From the NCBI RefSeq assembly GCF_947495565.1, contig NZ_CANLZM010000001.1, forward strand, positions 463,339 to 527,338: a stretch of DNA of 64,000 nucleotides, read 5' to 3'. Below are positions 43,798 to 53,165 of the stretch, in pieces. Under the pieces are notes generated by a model, which saw only the letters and a program-made list of their open reading frames with translations, was not told the origin of the DNA and did no database searches. This stretch comes from an uncultured Pontibacter sp. (GTDB lineage: Bacteria > Bacteroidota > Bacteroidia > Cytophagales > Hymenobacteraceae). Numbering within the stretch: position 1 is the first letter of the stretch; each line of letters begins with the position of its first letter. The position numbers and the translations under genes were made by a program.

Positions 43798-45672
43798 TCA
43801 CTCATTCCCAACATATAACCTGTTGCCTACCATGCCATTCCGGAAGTACTGCACCTGTGCTTTCAGCAGCTGCCCTGCCTCGGGGGCCGGAGAGGCAGCG
43901 GGAGCAAAATCAGGGAAAGTATAAAAGCTGAGTTCGTCGTTCTGCTTCAGTTCACTTACCACCTGTGGCTGCACCAGCAAATAGGCATTGCCGTTAAAGA
44001 AGATAGCTCGCCCCATACTTGCTGAGTCGAGGAGAGAGTGACCGAAAGGCAGCAGCTTGTCGGTTGGCAGATTCAGGTAGTCAACCACGGTGGCCGGTAT
44101 ATCAGCATGTTGGGCTACTTTGGCAGCGTTTATACTTGGCAAACTCTTGCCGGGGTGGAAAAGCAGCAGCGGCACCCTAAAATGCCCCAGTTCATTCTGA
44201 TAGTTTGGTTTTATACTTTTCTGCGTATGGTCAGCGGTCAGTATAAACAGCGTATTGTCATACCAAGGCTGCTTGGAAGCTGACGCAAAAAATTGCCGCA
44301 AAGCATAGTCTGCATACCCAATCGACTCATGTATCTCCAATTCACCTTTCGGGAAGCGGTTTTTGTATTTGCTGGGAATGGTGTAGGGCTGATGAGAGCT
44401 CAATGTGAAAAGTGTCGCCATAAACGGCTGCTCAAATTCGGCCAGTTTCCCGGAAACATACTGCAGGTACGGCTCGTCAAAAATACCCCATTGTCCGTCA
44501 AAATCCTGTTTACGCAACGCGTCCGGGTATTCATCAAGGCCATAATATTCCTGCACACCGGCGCGGCTAGCAAAATCGTTAAAGCCCATAGAGCCATTGG
44601 CGGCCCCATGAAACATAGCAGTTCTATAGCCTGCTTCCTGCAGCAGCGTACCTAAGCCAATAAGCTTGTTTGCTTGGTAAGGAGAGGTAATGAATGGATC
44701 AGGCATCAGCGATGGCACTCCGGCAAGTATGGATGGCAGGGACTCGATAGACTTTCGGCCATTAGCAAAGCCATGCTGAAACATGATGCCCTCGCTGGCC
44801 AGAGAATCCAGGAAAGGAGTGTAACCTTCTCCGTTATTCAGTGCTCCTACATACTCAGCAGCAAAGCTTTCCAAAATAAGGATGACCACATTGTCTTTTA
44901 TCGGCGGTTCATCAGGCTGCTTATACTTCTGCGGGTCAAACTGCAGTGCCGCCAGCAGCTCTTCCTCTGAGTTAAAGTATTTCTTTTCTTCCAGAGACGT
45001 TTTACCGATGCCTTTGATAAAAGTGAAGGGGCTGTTGAGGGTAAGATGGCCTAAAGCGGCTGGCTCAAGTATAAAAGCGTGGCTCGGGCGGAGTGGTTTT
45101 AGCTGCAATCCACCACGTATTCCCAGCACTATGAAACCTGCTACCAGCAGCAGGCGCAAAGCTCGCAGCCATACTTTAGGTGCAGGTTCGGGAAGGGGAG
45201 GAGCCTTGGGGAATGCTTTTGCCAGCCCGATTACCAGTATCACAAAGCCTAACGCCAGGTACCAGTAGTAACCTAAAAGCTGCACCAGCTGGTCGGTTAT
45301 GTCGCCGGTAATGGACAGAAGTTCGTTACTGGTGCGGCGGCCAATAAACTTAAAGAATTCGATGTCAACAACTGCCAAAGCTATAAAGGGCGCGTTGCAA
45401 AGTATAAATGCCCACTTGAGCGTGCGCTGGTAAGCTGGGTGCAGTGTATTTCCTACCGGAAACAGCGAGAGCAGAATGAATAAGGCGTTAATAGCAAGTA
45501 TAGCCGCCATATCAAAGCGCACACCATGAGCAAAAGCATATACAACTTTCTCAGCTCCGGCTTCGGCAAACTCAGGATAGTTGAAAATAAGAAACAACAG
45601 ACGCAGCAACGTGTATAGCGCTAGCAAAAGACCTAACCGGCGCAGCATCAGCTTAATTGTTGTATCAAACAT
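43798..45672 (-). CDS. LtaS-like phosphoglycerol transferase/sulfatase-family membrane protein
   Basis: This 624-residue protein has five N-terminal membrane helices (within about 1-205) and an extracytoplasmic sulfatase-fold domain (about 255-560). Metal-binding and nucleophile regions are VVILILESFAAEYVG near 262, NGRKSIESLPSILAGVPS near 305 (Ser/Thr nucleophile at KS-IES) and LTADHTQKS near 480. The architecture matches lipoteichoic acid synthases and the related phosphoglycerol or phosphoethanolamine transferases. Gram-negative Bacteroidota lack classical LTA, so the acceptor is probably another envelope glycan or lipid. Confidence 0.85.
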   Translation of the reverse strand: MFDTTIKLMLRRLGLLLALYTLLRLLFLIFNYPEFAEAGAEKVVYAFAHGVRFDMAAILAINALFILLSLFPVGNTLHPAYQRTLKWAFILCNAPFIALAVVDIEFFKFIGRRTSNELLSITGDITDQLVQLLGYYWYLALGFVILVIGLAKAFPKAPPLPEPAPKVWLRALRLLLVAGFIVLGIRGGLQLKPLRPSHAFILEPAALGHLTLNSPFTFIKGIGKTSLEEKKYFNSEEELLAALQFDPQKYKQPDEPPIKDNVVILILESFAAEYVGALNNGEGYTPFLDSLASEGIMFQHGFANGRKSIESLPSILAGVPSLMPDPFITSPYQANKLIGLGTLLQEAGYRTAMFHGAANGSMGFNDFASRAGVQEYYGLDEYPDALRKQDFDGQWGIFDEPYLQYVSGKLAEFEQPFMATLFTLSSHQPYTIPSKYKNRFPKGELEIHESIGYADYALRQFFASASKQPWYDNTLFILTADHTQKSIKPNYQNELGHFRVPLLLFHPGKSLPSINAAKVAQHADIPATVVDYLNLPTDKLLPFGHSLLDSASMGRAIFFNGNAYLLVQPQVVSELKQNDELSFYTFPDFAPAASPAPEAGQLLKAQVQYFRNGMVGNRLYVGNE

Positions 45673-45740
45673 TAGCGTTATCTAAAGGAAGTATAAATCA
45701 GCTTCGGACTTGATACTGTTAGTCGCTTGCTGTAGGTCAA

Positions 45741-45785
45741 AAATAAGGGCGCCTTTCTGACAATGTCAAAAAGGCGCCCTTATTT
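45741..45785 (-). terminator. Terminator of ald
   Basis: A 16-bp perfect stem (45741-45756 with 45770-45785, core GGGCGCC) with a 13-nt loop that can pair further (TGAC/GTCA). The minus strand continues into a T-rich stretch. It lies 16 nt past the ald stop. Confidence 0.85.
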
Positions 45786-45800
45786 ATATTAGTTTGGCTG

Positions 45801-46913
45801 TTACAGCACGTTTTCAGCAGGAACGAATTCCAGTCCGAACGCTTGGGCAACACCTTCATAAACTACCTTGCCCTGCACTACGTTCAGGCCTTTCAGTAGC
45901 TCCGCGTTGTCGGCACAAGCTTTTTTCCAGCCTTTGTTGGCAATCTGCAGCGCGTAAGGAAGTGTAGCGTTAGTAAGCGCCAGCGTAGAAGTATAAGGCA
46001 CGGCACCTGGCATGTTAGCCACGCAGTAATGCACTACATCATCAATAATGTAGGTCGGATCTTCATGCGTAGTTGGCTTACATGTTTCAATACAGCCACC
46101 CTGGTCTACGGCAACGTCTACCAATACAGTACCTGGGCGCATTTCCTTCAGCATGTCTCTGGTGATCAGGTGAGGAGCCTTAGCACCCGGGATCAGCACA
46201 GCACCAATGATCAGGTCGTGCGTTGAAAGCAGCTCGCGGATGTTATATTCATTGGACATGAACGTGTTCACGTTGGCAGGCATGATATCATCCAGGTAGC
46301 GCAGGCGCTGCAGGTTGTTATCCATGATCGTAACGTCGGCACCCATACCGGCAGCCATTTTGGCCGCGTTGGTACCTACTACACCACCACCCAGAATCAT
46401 AACTTTGGCAGGACGCACACCTGGTACGCCGCCCAGCAGAATACCGCGGCCTTTCAGCGGTTTCTCCAGGTACTTGGCACCTTCCTGCACCGACATACGG
46501 CCGGCAACCTCAGACATAGGTACTAGCAAAGGCAGGCTTCTGTCTGCTTTCTCTACGGTTTCATAAGCAAGGCAAACAGCCTTTTGCTTAATCATAGCAT
46601 GGGTAAGCGGCTCGTAAGAGGCAAAGTGGAAATATGTAAACAGCAACTGGTCTTCCTTAATCAGGTTGTACTCAGACTCAATTGGCTCTTTTACTTTGAT
46701 GATCATCTCCGCGATACCGTAAACCTCCTCAATGCTTGGAAGGATAGTAGCACCGGCAGCCGTGTAATCATCGTCCATAAAGCCGCTGCCTTCACCGGCA
46801 GTAGACTGTACGTAAACGGTGTGGCCATTGCGCACCAATTCAATCACACCGGCAGGAGTTACGCCTACACGGTTTTCGTTATTCTTGATCTCCTTAGGAA
46901 CACCAATTATCAT
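45801..46913 (-). CDS. ald: Alanine dehydrogenase
   Basis: This 370-residue cytoplasmic enzyme interconverts L-alanine and pyruvate plus ammonia with NAD. The N-terminal block MIIGVPKEIKNNENRVGVTP, the substrate-binding LFTYFHFA near residue 90, the Rossmann motif ILGGGVVGTNAAKMAAGMGADVTIMD near 170 (in two stretches) and DVAVDQGGCIE near 265 are all present. Length is typical. It is monocistronic, bounded by its own promoter box and terminator. Confidence 0.95.
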   Translation of the reverse strand: MIIGVPKEIKNNENRVGVTPAGVIELVRNGHTVYVQSTAGEGSGFMDDDYTAAGATILPSIEEVYGIAEMIIKVKEPIESEYNLIKEDQLLFTYFHFASYEPLTHAMIKQKAVCLAYETVEKADRSLPLLVPMSEVAGRMSVQEGAKYLEKPLKGRGILLGGVPGVRPAKVMILGGGVVGTNAAKMAAGMGADVTIMDNNLQRLRYLDDIMPANVNTFMSNEYNIRELLSTHDLIIGAVLIPGAKAPHLITRDMLKEMRPGTVLVDVAVDQGGCIETCKPTTHEDPTYIIDDVVHYCVANMPGAVPYTSTLALTNATLPYALQIANKGWKKACADNAELLKGLNVVQGKVVYEGVAQAFGLEFVPAENVL

Positions 46914-46958
46914 GTTGCGATTAGTTTAGAAAGTAACAAGTCTTAAATTTAGCTGCGC

Positions 46959-46966
46959 AAAGATAC
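46959..46966 (-). promoter_or_regulatory. -7 element of ald
   Basis: Minus-strand TATCTTTG fits TAnnTTTG and lies 46 nt upstream of the ald ATG. No well-spaced -33 TTTG is seen. Confidence 0.5.
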
Positions 46967-47094
46967 TATTAGTTTACAGAAATAAAATACTTCTGTAGTT
47001 ACGCAGTATAAGAGGTTGATTTATAGCGTGTAAATATAGTAAAACTGTGCAGCGGCGGCAGCCGTACAAGCGGAATGCGGCAGGGCCAGAAATG

Positions 47095-47121
47095 AAAAAA
47101 GGCAGCGATAGAATCACTGCC
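47095..47121 (-). terminator. Terminator of the DUF1573 gene
   Basis: Hairpin 47101-47121 (GGCAG-GAT paired with ATC-CTGCC, one mismatch, 3-nt loop) followed on the minus strand by six T residues (47095-47100). Confidence 0.75.
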
Positions 47122-47150
47122 ATTAGTACAAAATAAAACTATGAAAAAAA

Positions 47151-47936
47151 CTATCTGAAAGGTGTCGGCTTAGCGCCTTCCCTTAACATATCTTTAGATG
47201 CCTTGGCTTCCGTAACATTTGCTTTAAGCGTCAGTTTCAGGCTTGGCATTATTAAATCATTTGAAAAAACAGTTACTATCTCGTTTTGCTCACCTAACAA
47301 CGCCGGAATATACCTTAGTTCCAAAGTGGCCACCTCGCCGGGTTTTATTTCGGCTGCGGAGGTGCGATAGTTAATGCAGTTGCACGGGCTCTTTACTCCC
47401 TGTATCACCAAAGGCTTGCGGCCGGTGTTGCGAATCAAGAACTTAGCCACAGCTTTTTGTCCTTTTTCAAGTTTGCCGAAGCTGTAGTTCGTACTTCCGA
47501 CAGCCAAACGCGGCGATAGCGCCTTTTGTTCCGGAGTGGGTCCAGAAATTAAATCTTTTGGCCCTACCTCACCTTTAATGTACAAAACATGCCTCGGAAG
47601 CACCGAGTTGTTAGAAAGAACAGTTATGTTCTTGTGAAACGGGCCCGGCCGGCCTGTTGAGTTATATACAGCTGTAATCGTGCCAGTTTTACCTGGTAAA
47701 ATCGGTTCTTTGGTCCAGGTAGGGGTGGTGCACCCGCAGGAGGCCTGCACATTAGGTATAACCACCGGCTCATTTCCCTCGTTTCTGACTTTGAAAACGT
47801 ACGTGGCTTGTGTGCCTTCAGCTATAGTGCCGAAATCATGGGTTTCCTTTTCAAATACAAGTTTCCCCTGTGCCTGAACCGTATAGCACACAAATATAAA
47901 ACACAGCAGCGTTAATAGGAATAGCTTTCTTTTCAT
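47151..47936 (-). CDS. Secreted protein with two DUF1573 domains
   Basis: This 261-residue protein starts MKRKLFLLTLLCFIFVCYTV, a signal peptide. Two tandem DUF1573 (immunoglobulin-like, MSP-related) domains follow. The first reads KETHDFGTIAEGTQATYVF and VQASCGCTTPTW, the second STNYSFGKLEKGQKAVAKF and VKSPCNCINY. Each has a C-x-C pair. The family is very abundant in Bacteroidota and its role is unknown, perhaps envelope-associated. The frame is open ten codons upstream, but the signal peptide begins at the ATG chosen. Confidence 0.85.
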   Translation of the reverse strand: MKRKLFLLTLLCFIFVCYTVQAQGKLVFEKETHDFGTIAEGTQATYVFKVRNEGNEPVVIPNVQASCGCTTPTWTKEPILPGKTGTITAVYNSTGRPGPFHKNITVLSNNSVLPRHVLYIKGEVGPKDLISGPTPEQKALSPRLAVGSTNYSFGKLEKGQKAVAKFLIRNTGRKPLVIQGVKSPCNCINYRTSAAEIKPGEVATLELRYIPALLGEQNEIVTVFSNDLIMPSLKLTLKANVTEAKASKDMLREGAKPTPFR

Positions 47937-47988
47937 AAAATAAAGGAAACAGAAACGGCCGCTCAAATTGGCTTATTTTCCGTGAAAA

Positions 47989-47996
47989 CAAATATA
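47989..47996 (-). promoter_or_regulatory. Probable -7 element of the DUF1573 gene
   Basis: Minus-strand TATATTTG fits TAnnTTTG, 53 nt before the ATG at 47936. A second match, TATGTTTG, lies at 48011-48018, so the exact start site is uncertain. Confidence 0.4.
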
Positions 47997-48060
47997 CTAA
48001 TTTCTTTTTTCAAACATATAGTTTCCCCTGCGCCGGCACCCTCCAAGGAGCTGCGGCTAA

Positions 48061-48091
48061 TTTGAATTTAGGGGAATCTTCTGTACTTTTG
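48061..48091 (+). promoter_or_regulatory. Bacteroidota promoter of the 2-oxoacid dehydrogenase E1 gene
   Basis: TTTG (48061-48064), a 19-nt spacer and TACTTTTG (48084-48091) form a perfect -33/-7 pair. The ATG follows at 48127. Confidence 0.7.
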
Positions 48092-48126
48092 AATGGAAAA
48101 ATCACTATTGGTTTAATCGAGACAAC

Positions 48127-50535
48127 ATGCAAACTGCTGAAGCATCTATAACTCAAAGACTAACCTCCGAAGAAATACTAAACGATTACCGCATAGCCTG
48201 TGAAAGCCGCCAAGCCAGCCTTGCCGGCCGTAAAGAAGTATTTATGGGCAAGGCCAAATTCGGCATTTTTGGAGATGGCAAAGAAGTGGCGCAGCTGGCG
48301 ATGGCTAAGTTCTTCCAGAACGGCGACTTCCGCTCCGGCTACTACCGCGACCAGACTTTTATGTTTGCCATAGGCGAGCTGACGCTGCAGCAGTACTTTG
48401 CCCAGTTATATGCCCATACAGATGTGGACGCTGAGCCTTCTACCGCTGGCCGCGCCATGAACGGCCACTTTGGCACCCGCTCTCTGGATGACGAAGGTAA
48501 TTGGAAAAACCTGATGGAGCAGAAAAACTCCAGCTCAGACATATCGCCTACGGCAGCTCAAATGCCACGCCTGGTAGGGTTGGCCTACGCCTCAAAGCTT
48601 TACCGCCAGAATCCTGCCCTGCAGGGTATGAACAACTTTTCCATGAACGGAAATGAGGTGGCATTCGGTACAATTGGTAATGCATCTACCTCGGAAGGTA
48701 TGTTTTTCGAGGCTATAAATGCTGGAGGCGTGTTGCAGGTGCCTATGCTGGTATCTGTTTGGGATGACGCTTACGGCATTTCGGTGCCAGCAGAGTACCA
48801 GACAACCAAGGGCAGCATTTCTGAAATACTGGCAGGCTTCCAGCGCAATGCAGAAGGAGAGCAAGGCTACGAAATTTTTAAAGTGAAAGGCTGGAGTTAT
48901 GGCGCCCTGTGTGAGGCTTATGAAGCAGCCGTGCGCGTTTGCCGTGAGCAGCATGTGCCGGTGTTGGTGCACGTAGAGGAGCTGACACAGCCGCAGGGGC
49001 ACTCTACTTCCGGCTCGCATGAGCGGTATAAGTCGAAGGAGCGCCTGGAGTGGGAAGCGGACTACGACTGCCTCAAAAAAATGCGTGAGTGGATTCTGGA
49101 CAGTGAGATTGCCTCGACAGAGCAGCTCGACCAGATTGAGGCTGAGGCTAAAGAAGCTGTTAAAGTGGCTCGTACTGCTGCCTGGAAAGCTTTTGCCGAT
49201 GATATCAAGGCAAACCATGAAGAGTCGTTACAGCTGCTGGACGGCTTGGCCAAGGCAAGCGAGCATATTACAGAAGTAGCTACCATTGCCGAGGAGCTGC
49301 GCAAAACCCTAAATCCTATCCGTAGCGATGCAGTTAGAGCCGTACGCAAAGCCCTGCGCTATGTGCGCGACGAGCAGAACCAGGCCAAGCGGGAATTGAT
49401 AGGTTGGCTGGAGCAAACCTTAGGAGAAAACTCTGATCGCTATAATTCATACTTATACAGCCAGTCGGAAGAGGCGGCGCTGCAGGTAGAGGAAATAAAA
49501 CCAGAATTTGACGAGAACTCTCCGGTAGTGGATGGCCGCGAGGTGCTGCAGGCCTGTTTTGATAACATACTTGCCCGCGACCCGCGCGTGTTTGCTATTG
49601 GTGAAGACGTAGGATTTATTGGTGATGTAAACCAGGCTTTTGCCGGCCTGCAGGAGAAGCACGGTGAGCTGCGTGTAACCGATACTGGTATCCGTGAATG
49701 TACTATCATTGGCCAGGGTATAGGTGCTGCCTTGCGCGGCCTGCGCCCGATCACGGAAATTCAGTACCTGGACTACCTGCTCTATGCTATCCAGATTCTG
49801 TCTGATGATGTGGCTTGTCTGCAGTACCGTACCAAAGGAGGCCAGAAAGCTCCTCTTATTGTACGTACACGCGGTCACCGCCTGGAAGGTATCTGGCACT
49901 CAGGTTCACCTATCGGCATGATTCTGCACAGCATTCGTGGTATGCATGTACTGGTGCCGCGCGACATGACACAGGCTGCAGGCTTCTACAACACACTTTT
50001 AAAAGCGGATGAACCGGCCATAATTATTGAGTGCCTCAACGGCTATCGCCTGAAGGAGCGCATACCAAACAATATCGGTGAGTTTACGGTGCCTCTTGGT
50101 AAACCGGAAGTGCTGAGAGCAGGAACTGACATTACTATTGTAACCTACGGCTCTATGTGCCGCATTGTAATGGAAGCCGCAAAGCAACTTGAGGAGTTTG
50201 GCATATCTGCCGAGGTAATAGATGTGCAGACGCTGCTGCCTTTCGATGTGGACCACCTGATCACTGATTCTATTCGTAAGACAAACCGTGTATTGTTTGC
50301 AGATGAGGACGTACCAGGCGGAGCATCAGCTTATATGATGCAGCAGGTAGTGGACGAGCAAGGCGCCTGGAGATGGCTGGACTCTAAGCCGCAGTGCCTT
50401 TCTGCGCAGGCCCACCGACCTCCTTATGGCTCCGACGGAGACTATTTCTCTAAGCCAAATCCGGAAGACGTGTTTGAAACCGTGTATGATATCCTGCACG
50501 AGGCAGACCCTAAATCATACCCGAGTATCTACTAA
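48127..50535 (+). CDS. 2-oxoacid dehydrogenase E1 component, fused alpha and beta subunits
   Basis: This 802-residue protein fuses both E1 subunits of a branched-chain 2-oxoacid or pyruvate-type dehydrogenase, the thiamine diphosphate-dependent decarboxylase of the complex. The alpha part (about 1-390) has SGYYRDQTFM near 78, GRAMNGHFG near 117 and the cofactor loop GNASTSEGMFFEAINAG near 186. The beta part (about 465-800) has FAIGEDVGFIGDVNQAF, PITEIQYLDYLLYA and DEDVPGGASAYMMQQV. A 75-residue helical linker joins them. Fused E1 is common in Bacteroidota. E2 and E3 genes are not in the window, so the substrate is undecided. Confidence 0.92.
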   Translation: MQTAEASITQRLTSEEILNDYRIACESRQASLAGRKEVFMGKAKFGIFGDGKEVAQLAMAKFFQNGDFRSGYYRDQTFMFAIGELTLQQYFAQLYAHTDVDAEPSTAGRAMNGHFGTRSLDDEGNWKNLMEQKNSSSDISPTAAQMPRLVGLAYASKLYRQNPALQGMNNFSMNGNEVAFGTIGNASTSEGMFFEAINAGGVLQVPMLVSVWDDAYGISVPAEYQTTKGSISEILAGFQRNAEGEQGYEIFKVKGWSYGALCEAYEAAVRVCREQHVPVLVHVEELTQPQGHSTSGSHERYKSKERLEWEADYDCLKKMREWILDSEIASTEQLDQIEAEAKEAVKVARTAAWKAFADDIKANHEESLQLLDGLAKASEHITEVATIAEELRKTLNPIRSDAVRAVRKALRYVRDEQNQAKRELIGWLEQTLGENSDRYNSYLYSQSEEAALQVEEIKPEFDENSPVVDGREVLQACFDNILARDPRVFAIGEDVGFIGDVNQAFAGLQEKHGELRVTDTGIRECTIIGQGIGAALRGLRPITEIQYLDYLLYAIQILSDDVACLQYRTKGGQKAPLIVRTRGHRLEGIWHSGSPIGMILHSIRGMHVLVPRDMTQAAGFYNTLLKADEPAIIIECLNGYRLKERIPNNIGEFTVPLGKPEVLRAGTDITIVTYGSMCRIVMEAAKQLEEFGISAEVIDVQTLLPFDVDHLITDSIRKTNRVLFADEDVPGGASAYMMQQVVDEQGAWRWLDSKPQCLSAQAHRPPYGSDGDYFSKPNPEDVFETVYDILHEADPKSYPSIY

Positions 50536-50557
50536 GTATAAAATAATACTTGATAAA

Positions 50558-50589
50558 AAATCCCCGGTAGCTGTGGCTGCCGGGGATTT
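50558..50589 (+). terminator. Terminator of the E1 gene
   Basis: A 14-bp stem (50558-50571 with 50576-50589, one G-T pair) with loop TGTG, followed by TTTT. It is 22 nt past the stop codon. Confidence 0.85.
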
Positions 50590-50699
50590 TCATTTTATGG
50601 TTTTAACTCCGAAGAGAAATTATAACTAAGTATAAAAAATGGAACAGGGCAGGTAGTTTAACCTCAGGTGTTCTCTTCTGACATATTGCATAATTAGCT

Positions 50700-51068
50700 T
50701 CACTCTCTACGACCTAAGTATTTTTCCATTTTTCGACCTATCGCCAACTCATCTACTAACTTATCTAAAAACCTAACTTGTTGCGTTAGAGGACTCTTAA
50801 CTTCTTCTACCCGGTAGCCGCATATTACACCCTTAATTAGCTGAGCGTTAGGGTTTATACTTGCTTTTTGGAAGAAAGCTTTAAAAGTTATTTGTTCAGT
50901 AATGAGCTCTAGTAGTTTATTTTCGTCAAAACCGGTCAGCCACTCTATCACTTGCTGCAACTCCTCTTTCGTTCTACCTTTCTTCTCCACCTTTGCCAGA
51001 TAATGGGGGTAAACTGATGTAAAAGTCATTTTTGCTATTCTCTCATCCTGATTAAGTGTTGTCTTCAT
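50700..51068 (-). CDS. DUF2200 family protein
   Basis: This 122-residue protein matches DUF2200: KMTFTSVYPHYLAKVEKKGRTKEEL near residue 14 (two parts), IEWLTGFDENKL near 40, and the pair GVICGYRVEEVKSPLTQQVRFLDKLVDELAIGRKMEKYL in the second half. It is small and cytoplasmic, without known activity. The gene is isolated between a terminator and a hypothetical membrane protein gene. Confidence 0.8.
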   Translation of the reverse strand: MKTTLNQDERIAKMTFTSVYPHYLAKVEKKGRTKEELQQVIEWLTGFDENKLLELITEQITFKAFFQKASINPNAQLIKGVICGYRVEEVKSPLTQQVRFLDKLVDELAIGRKMEKYLGRRE

Positions 51069-51252
51069 TACTAAATTGTGTTAAGGACTTTTTGGCTGCT
51101 TTTCTAAAACGGCTTGTGCAGAAATGCGCGGATTGGTCTGCTTACGTGTTATTTATACTTGCTGTAAAGTTAAGGTTTTACTTGTGCTGCGCCTGTGCGG
51201 CTTCTCTCGTTTTCAATAATAGTTAAATGAGAGCCATTTGAAATTGAATCTG

Positions 51253-51759
51253 CTATACTTCCTTTACTTCATAAACTGTATTCAGCTTAGCTGATAAAAG
51301 CTTGGCGGCCTCCATTGCTGGCTCTTTAGCCGAATAAAAAAATGAAAATTCAGGTGTGGGGCTTTCAGAGTATAAGAGGACTTTATGATCTGTTACAGTT
51401 CCTGACCATGTGGGGCTAACACCGTTTCGGGTATTAGTAGCTTTGTAGTTGATGGTAACAACTGCTACTTTATTGATAGTTGGCAAGCTAGCCCATTCAC
51501 CAACTTGATAACCCAAAACAGCATAGTAATCTTTTACCATTTTATTATTAAAATCTATCCTAGTACCTCCATAGCATGATACAAGGATAAACCCTAAAAT
51601 TATAGCTATTGCGCCAACAACAAGAGACTTCTCCAAGGATGTGTCACTTCTGAAAACGGCAGGACTCACGACTGAAAACAAACCCGCAGCTATAACTATA
51701 AGGCCCAGCAAATGTGTGCCGGAATAAAGTCTCCTTCTTTTGAAATTGAATTTTTCCAT
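51253..51759 (-). CDS. Hypothetical two-helix membrane protein
   Basis: I do not recognise this 168-residue protein. Two membrane segments (about residues 12-34, HLLGLIVIAAGLFSVVSPAVF, and 42-62, LVVGAIAIILGFILVSCYGG) precede a beta-rich soluble domain of about 100 residues (PHT: VAVVTINYKATNTRNG, ending LNTVYEVKEV) that resembles small PH-like membrane-attached domains. No family call is secure. The following gene on the same strand starts about 670 nt further upstream, so it is probably transcribed alone. Confidence 0.55.
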   Translation of the reverse strand: MEKFNFKRRRLYSGTHLLGLIVIAAGLFSVVSPAVFRSDTSLEKSLVVGAIAIILGFILVSCYGGTRIDFNNKMVKDYYAVLGYQVGEWASLPTINKVAVVTINYKATNTRNGVSPTWSGTVTDHKVLLYSESPTPEFSFFYSAKEPAMEAAKLLSAKLNTVYEVKEV

Positions 51760-51915
51760 AGTAAGGCTGATAAGGAGATTACCTGGTTTAGGAGCTAAGC
51801 CTCTGTTAGACTTAGCTTTACTTCTGTATAGTGGAGGATAAGCGTAGCAAGGATTTGAGCTGGAAAAGGGTATGTGCTTTTGTTCTCACTTTGTACTACT
51901 TCATCAGTTACAGGT

Positions 51916-52431
51916 TTAGTATATAAAGTAAATTACATCGAACCGACCATCCTCTATTTCAACTTGTTCCGATCCCTTAGCCTCTCCTCCGGTAAAGGAA
52001 AAGGTACCAGTGACGATACGGTTTACTTGATCTACTTTCGTGATGATGACTTTACCCGTGTGCTCACTACCTGAATGATACTCCCTTCTTAAAGTAGGTT
52101 CAATGCGAATGAACTCAGCATAGGAGCCACCTCCATCCAAATAATACGTTCCAATTTGCAGAGGAAAGTTCTGAATTACAATTAGCATTTTCTCAGTAGT
52201 GGTATCGCCACTCCTAGATGCGAATATTTTCAGTTTCTTGTCCGATTGTATATATTGTGCACTTAGCGTATTGGCTTTGAAGTCCTTACTGTAATGCTTC
52301 CAGACACTACCATCTACATAGCAGGCAAACACATTTCTTCCATCACCTGTAACTGCAGGAAGAGGGTCTTCTTTCTTACAAGAAAGGCTAAGGAAGAGCA
52401 AAAGTATAAATAGGAGCCGACTATGAGTCAT
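51916..52431 (-). CDS. Lipoprotein of unknown function, DUF6252/DUF5025-like
   Basis: This 171-residue protein begins with a lipoprotein signal (LLFILLLFLSLSC, Cys18) followed by KKEDP. The soluble part contains NVFACYVDGSVWKHY and LSAQYI, and a late GTFSFTGGE block, a pattern seen in small Bacteroidota lipoproteins that fold as beta-sandwiches. Location is the periplasmic face or the cell surface; the Lys after Cys does not settle which. The role is unknown. Confidence 0.65.
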   Translation of the reverse strand: MTHSRLLFILLLFLSLSCKKEDPLPAVTGDGRNVFACYVDGSVWKHYSKDFKANTLSAQYIQSDKKLKIFASRSGDTTTEKMLIVIQNFPLQIGTYYLDGGGSYAEFIRIEPTLRREYHSGSEHTGKVIITKVDQVNRIVTGTFSFTGGEAKGSEQVEIEDGRFDVIYFIY

Positions 52432-52553
52432 ATGATTATCTTCATTTACTTAATTTATCTTTGCTCTTAATAATGTTCACCAATTGCGCATAACTCCTCT
52501 ATAAACGCAAACATACGCTTAGCTGCACTATGGGTAAAGTATGGGAAAAGAAG

Positions 52554-53096
52554 TTACTGCCCTTGGTAAAGGATAATATCGTCGGTATAAACAATATTGC
52601 TTTGATTCAGAGCTCTATCGTAAATATAAACTTCAAAGCGCACTGTATCACGGAAGGGATAGCTTTCGGTGGTGAAGCTGGTGATAGTATAACGGATTTC
52701 GCCCTCCAGGGCTTCCGGCTTGTCATCTCTGGATAGTCTCGGGAAACGCCCGTTAAAGTTAATGGGACGCGGCTCATACGTATTACCACGCTTAACCTGC
52801 ATGTTAACTATAAAATTGTCGTAAAAAGGAGAACCAGGCTCGAAAGGAGGCTCAAAGTCAGGCCCGCTTTGTGATCCGCCTTCGCCGCGGCTTAGACCCA
52901 GGTCCCCATCCCCATCCTGGTAATCAACTACCACAACCAAGGAGTCAAAAGTTACGCGGTTTTTGGTGGTAGTATATTGCTCTACGCGGTCAAACGTGAT
53001 GGACGGGATATCGCTGTAGCTTGGCTCTTCGCGGCAGCTGCTCAGTGCCAAAACCAATACCAGAAGCAGGAGGCTATACTTTAGCATGTATTTCAT
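52554..53096 (-). CDS. Lipoprotein with an Asp-rich calcium-loop-like motif
   Basis: This 180-residue lipoprotein has signal and lipobox LLVLVLALSSC (Cys21). Near residue 58 it reads DYQDGDGDLGL, a DxDxDG-type loop that binds calcium in thrombospondin-type and dockerin-like repeats. The remainder is beta-strand-rich (VRFEVYIYDRALNQSN). The function is unknown. Homologues are frequent in Cytophagales near surface or gliding-related genes, but nothing here shows that link. Confidence 0.7.
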   Translation of the reverse strand: MKYMLKYSLLLLVLVLALSSCREEPSYSDIPSITFDRVEQYTTTKNRVTFDSLVVVVDYQDGDGDLGLSRGEGGSQSGPDFEPPFEPGSPFYDNFIVNMQVKRGNTYEPRPINFNGRFPRLSRDDKPEALEGEIRYTITSFTTESYPFRDTVRFEVYIYDRALNQSNIVYTDDIILYQGQ

Positions 53097-53165
53097 GTGG
53101 AGTATCAGAAAATGAAGCTAAATTTACTAAATCAAACGCAGGAAATATAGCAATTGTTGTATTCA

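Noticed and set aside
48592..49218. 208-codon leftward frame inside the E1 gene.
   Set aside because: It is antisense to a strongly conserved enzyme domain and shows no family match.
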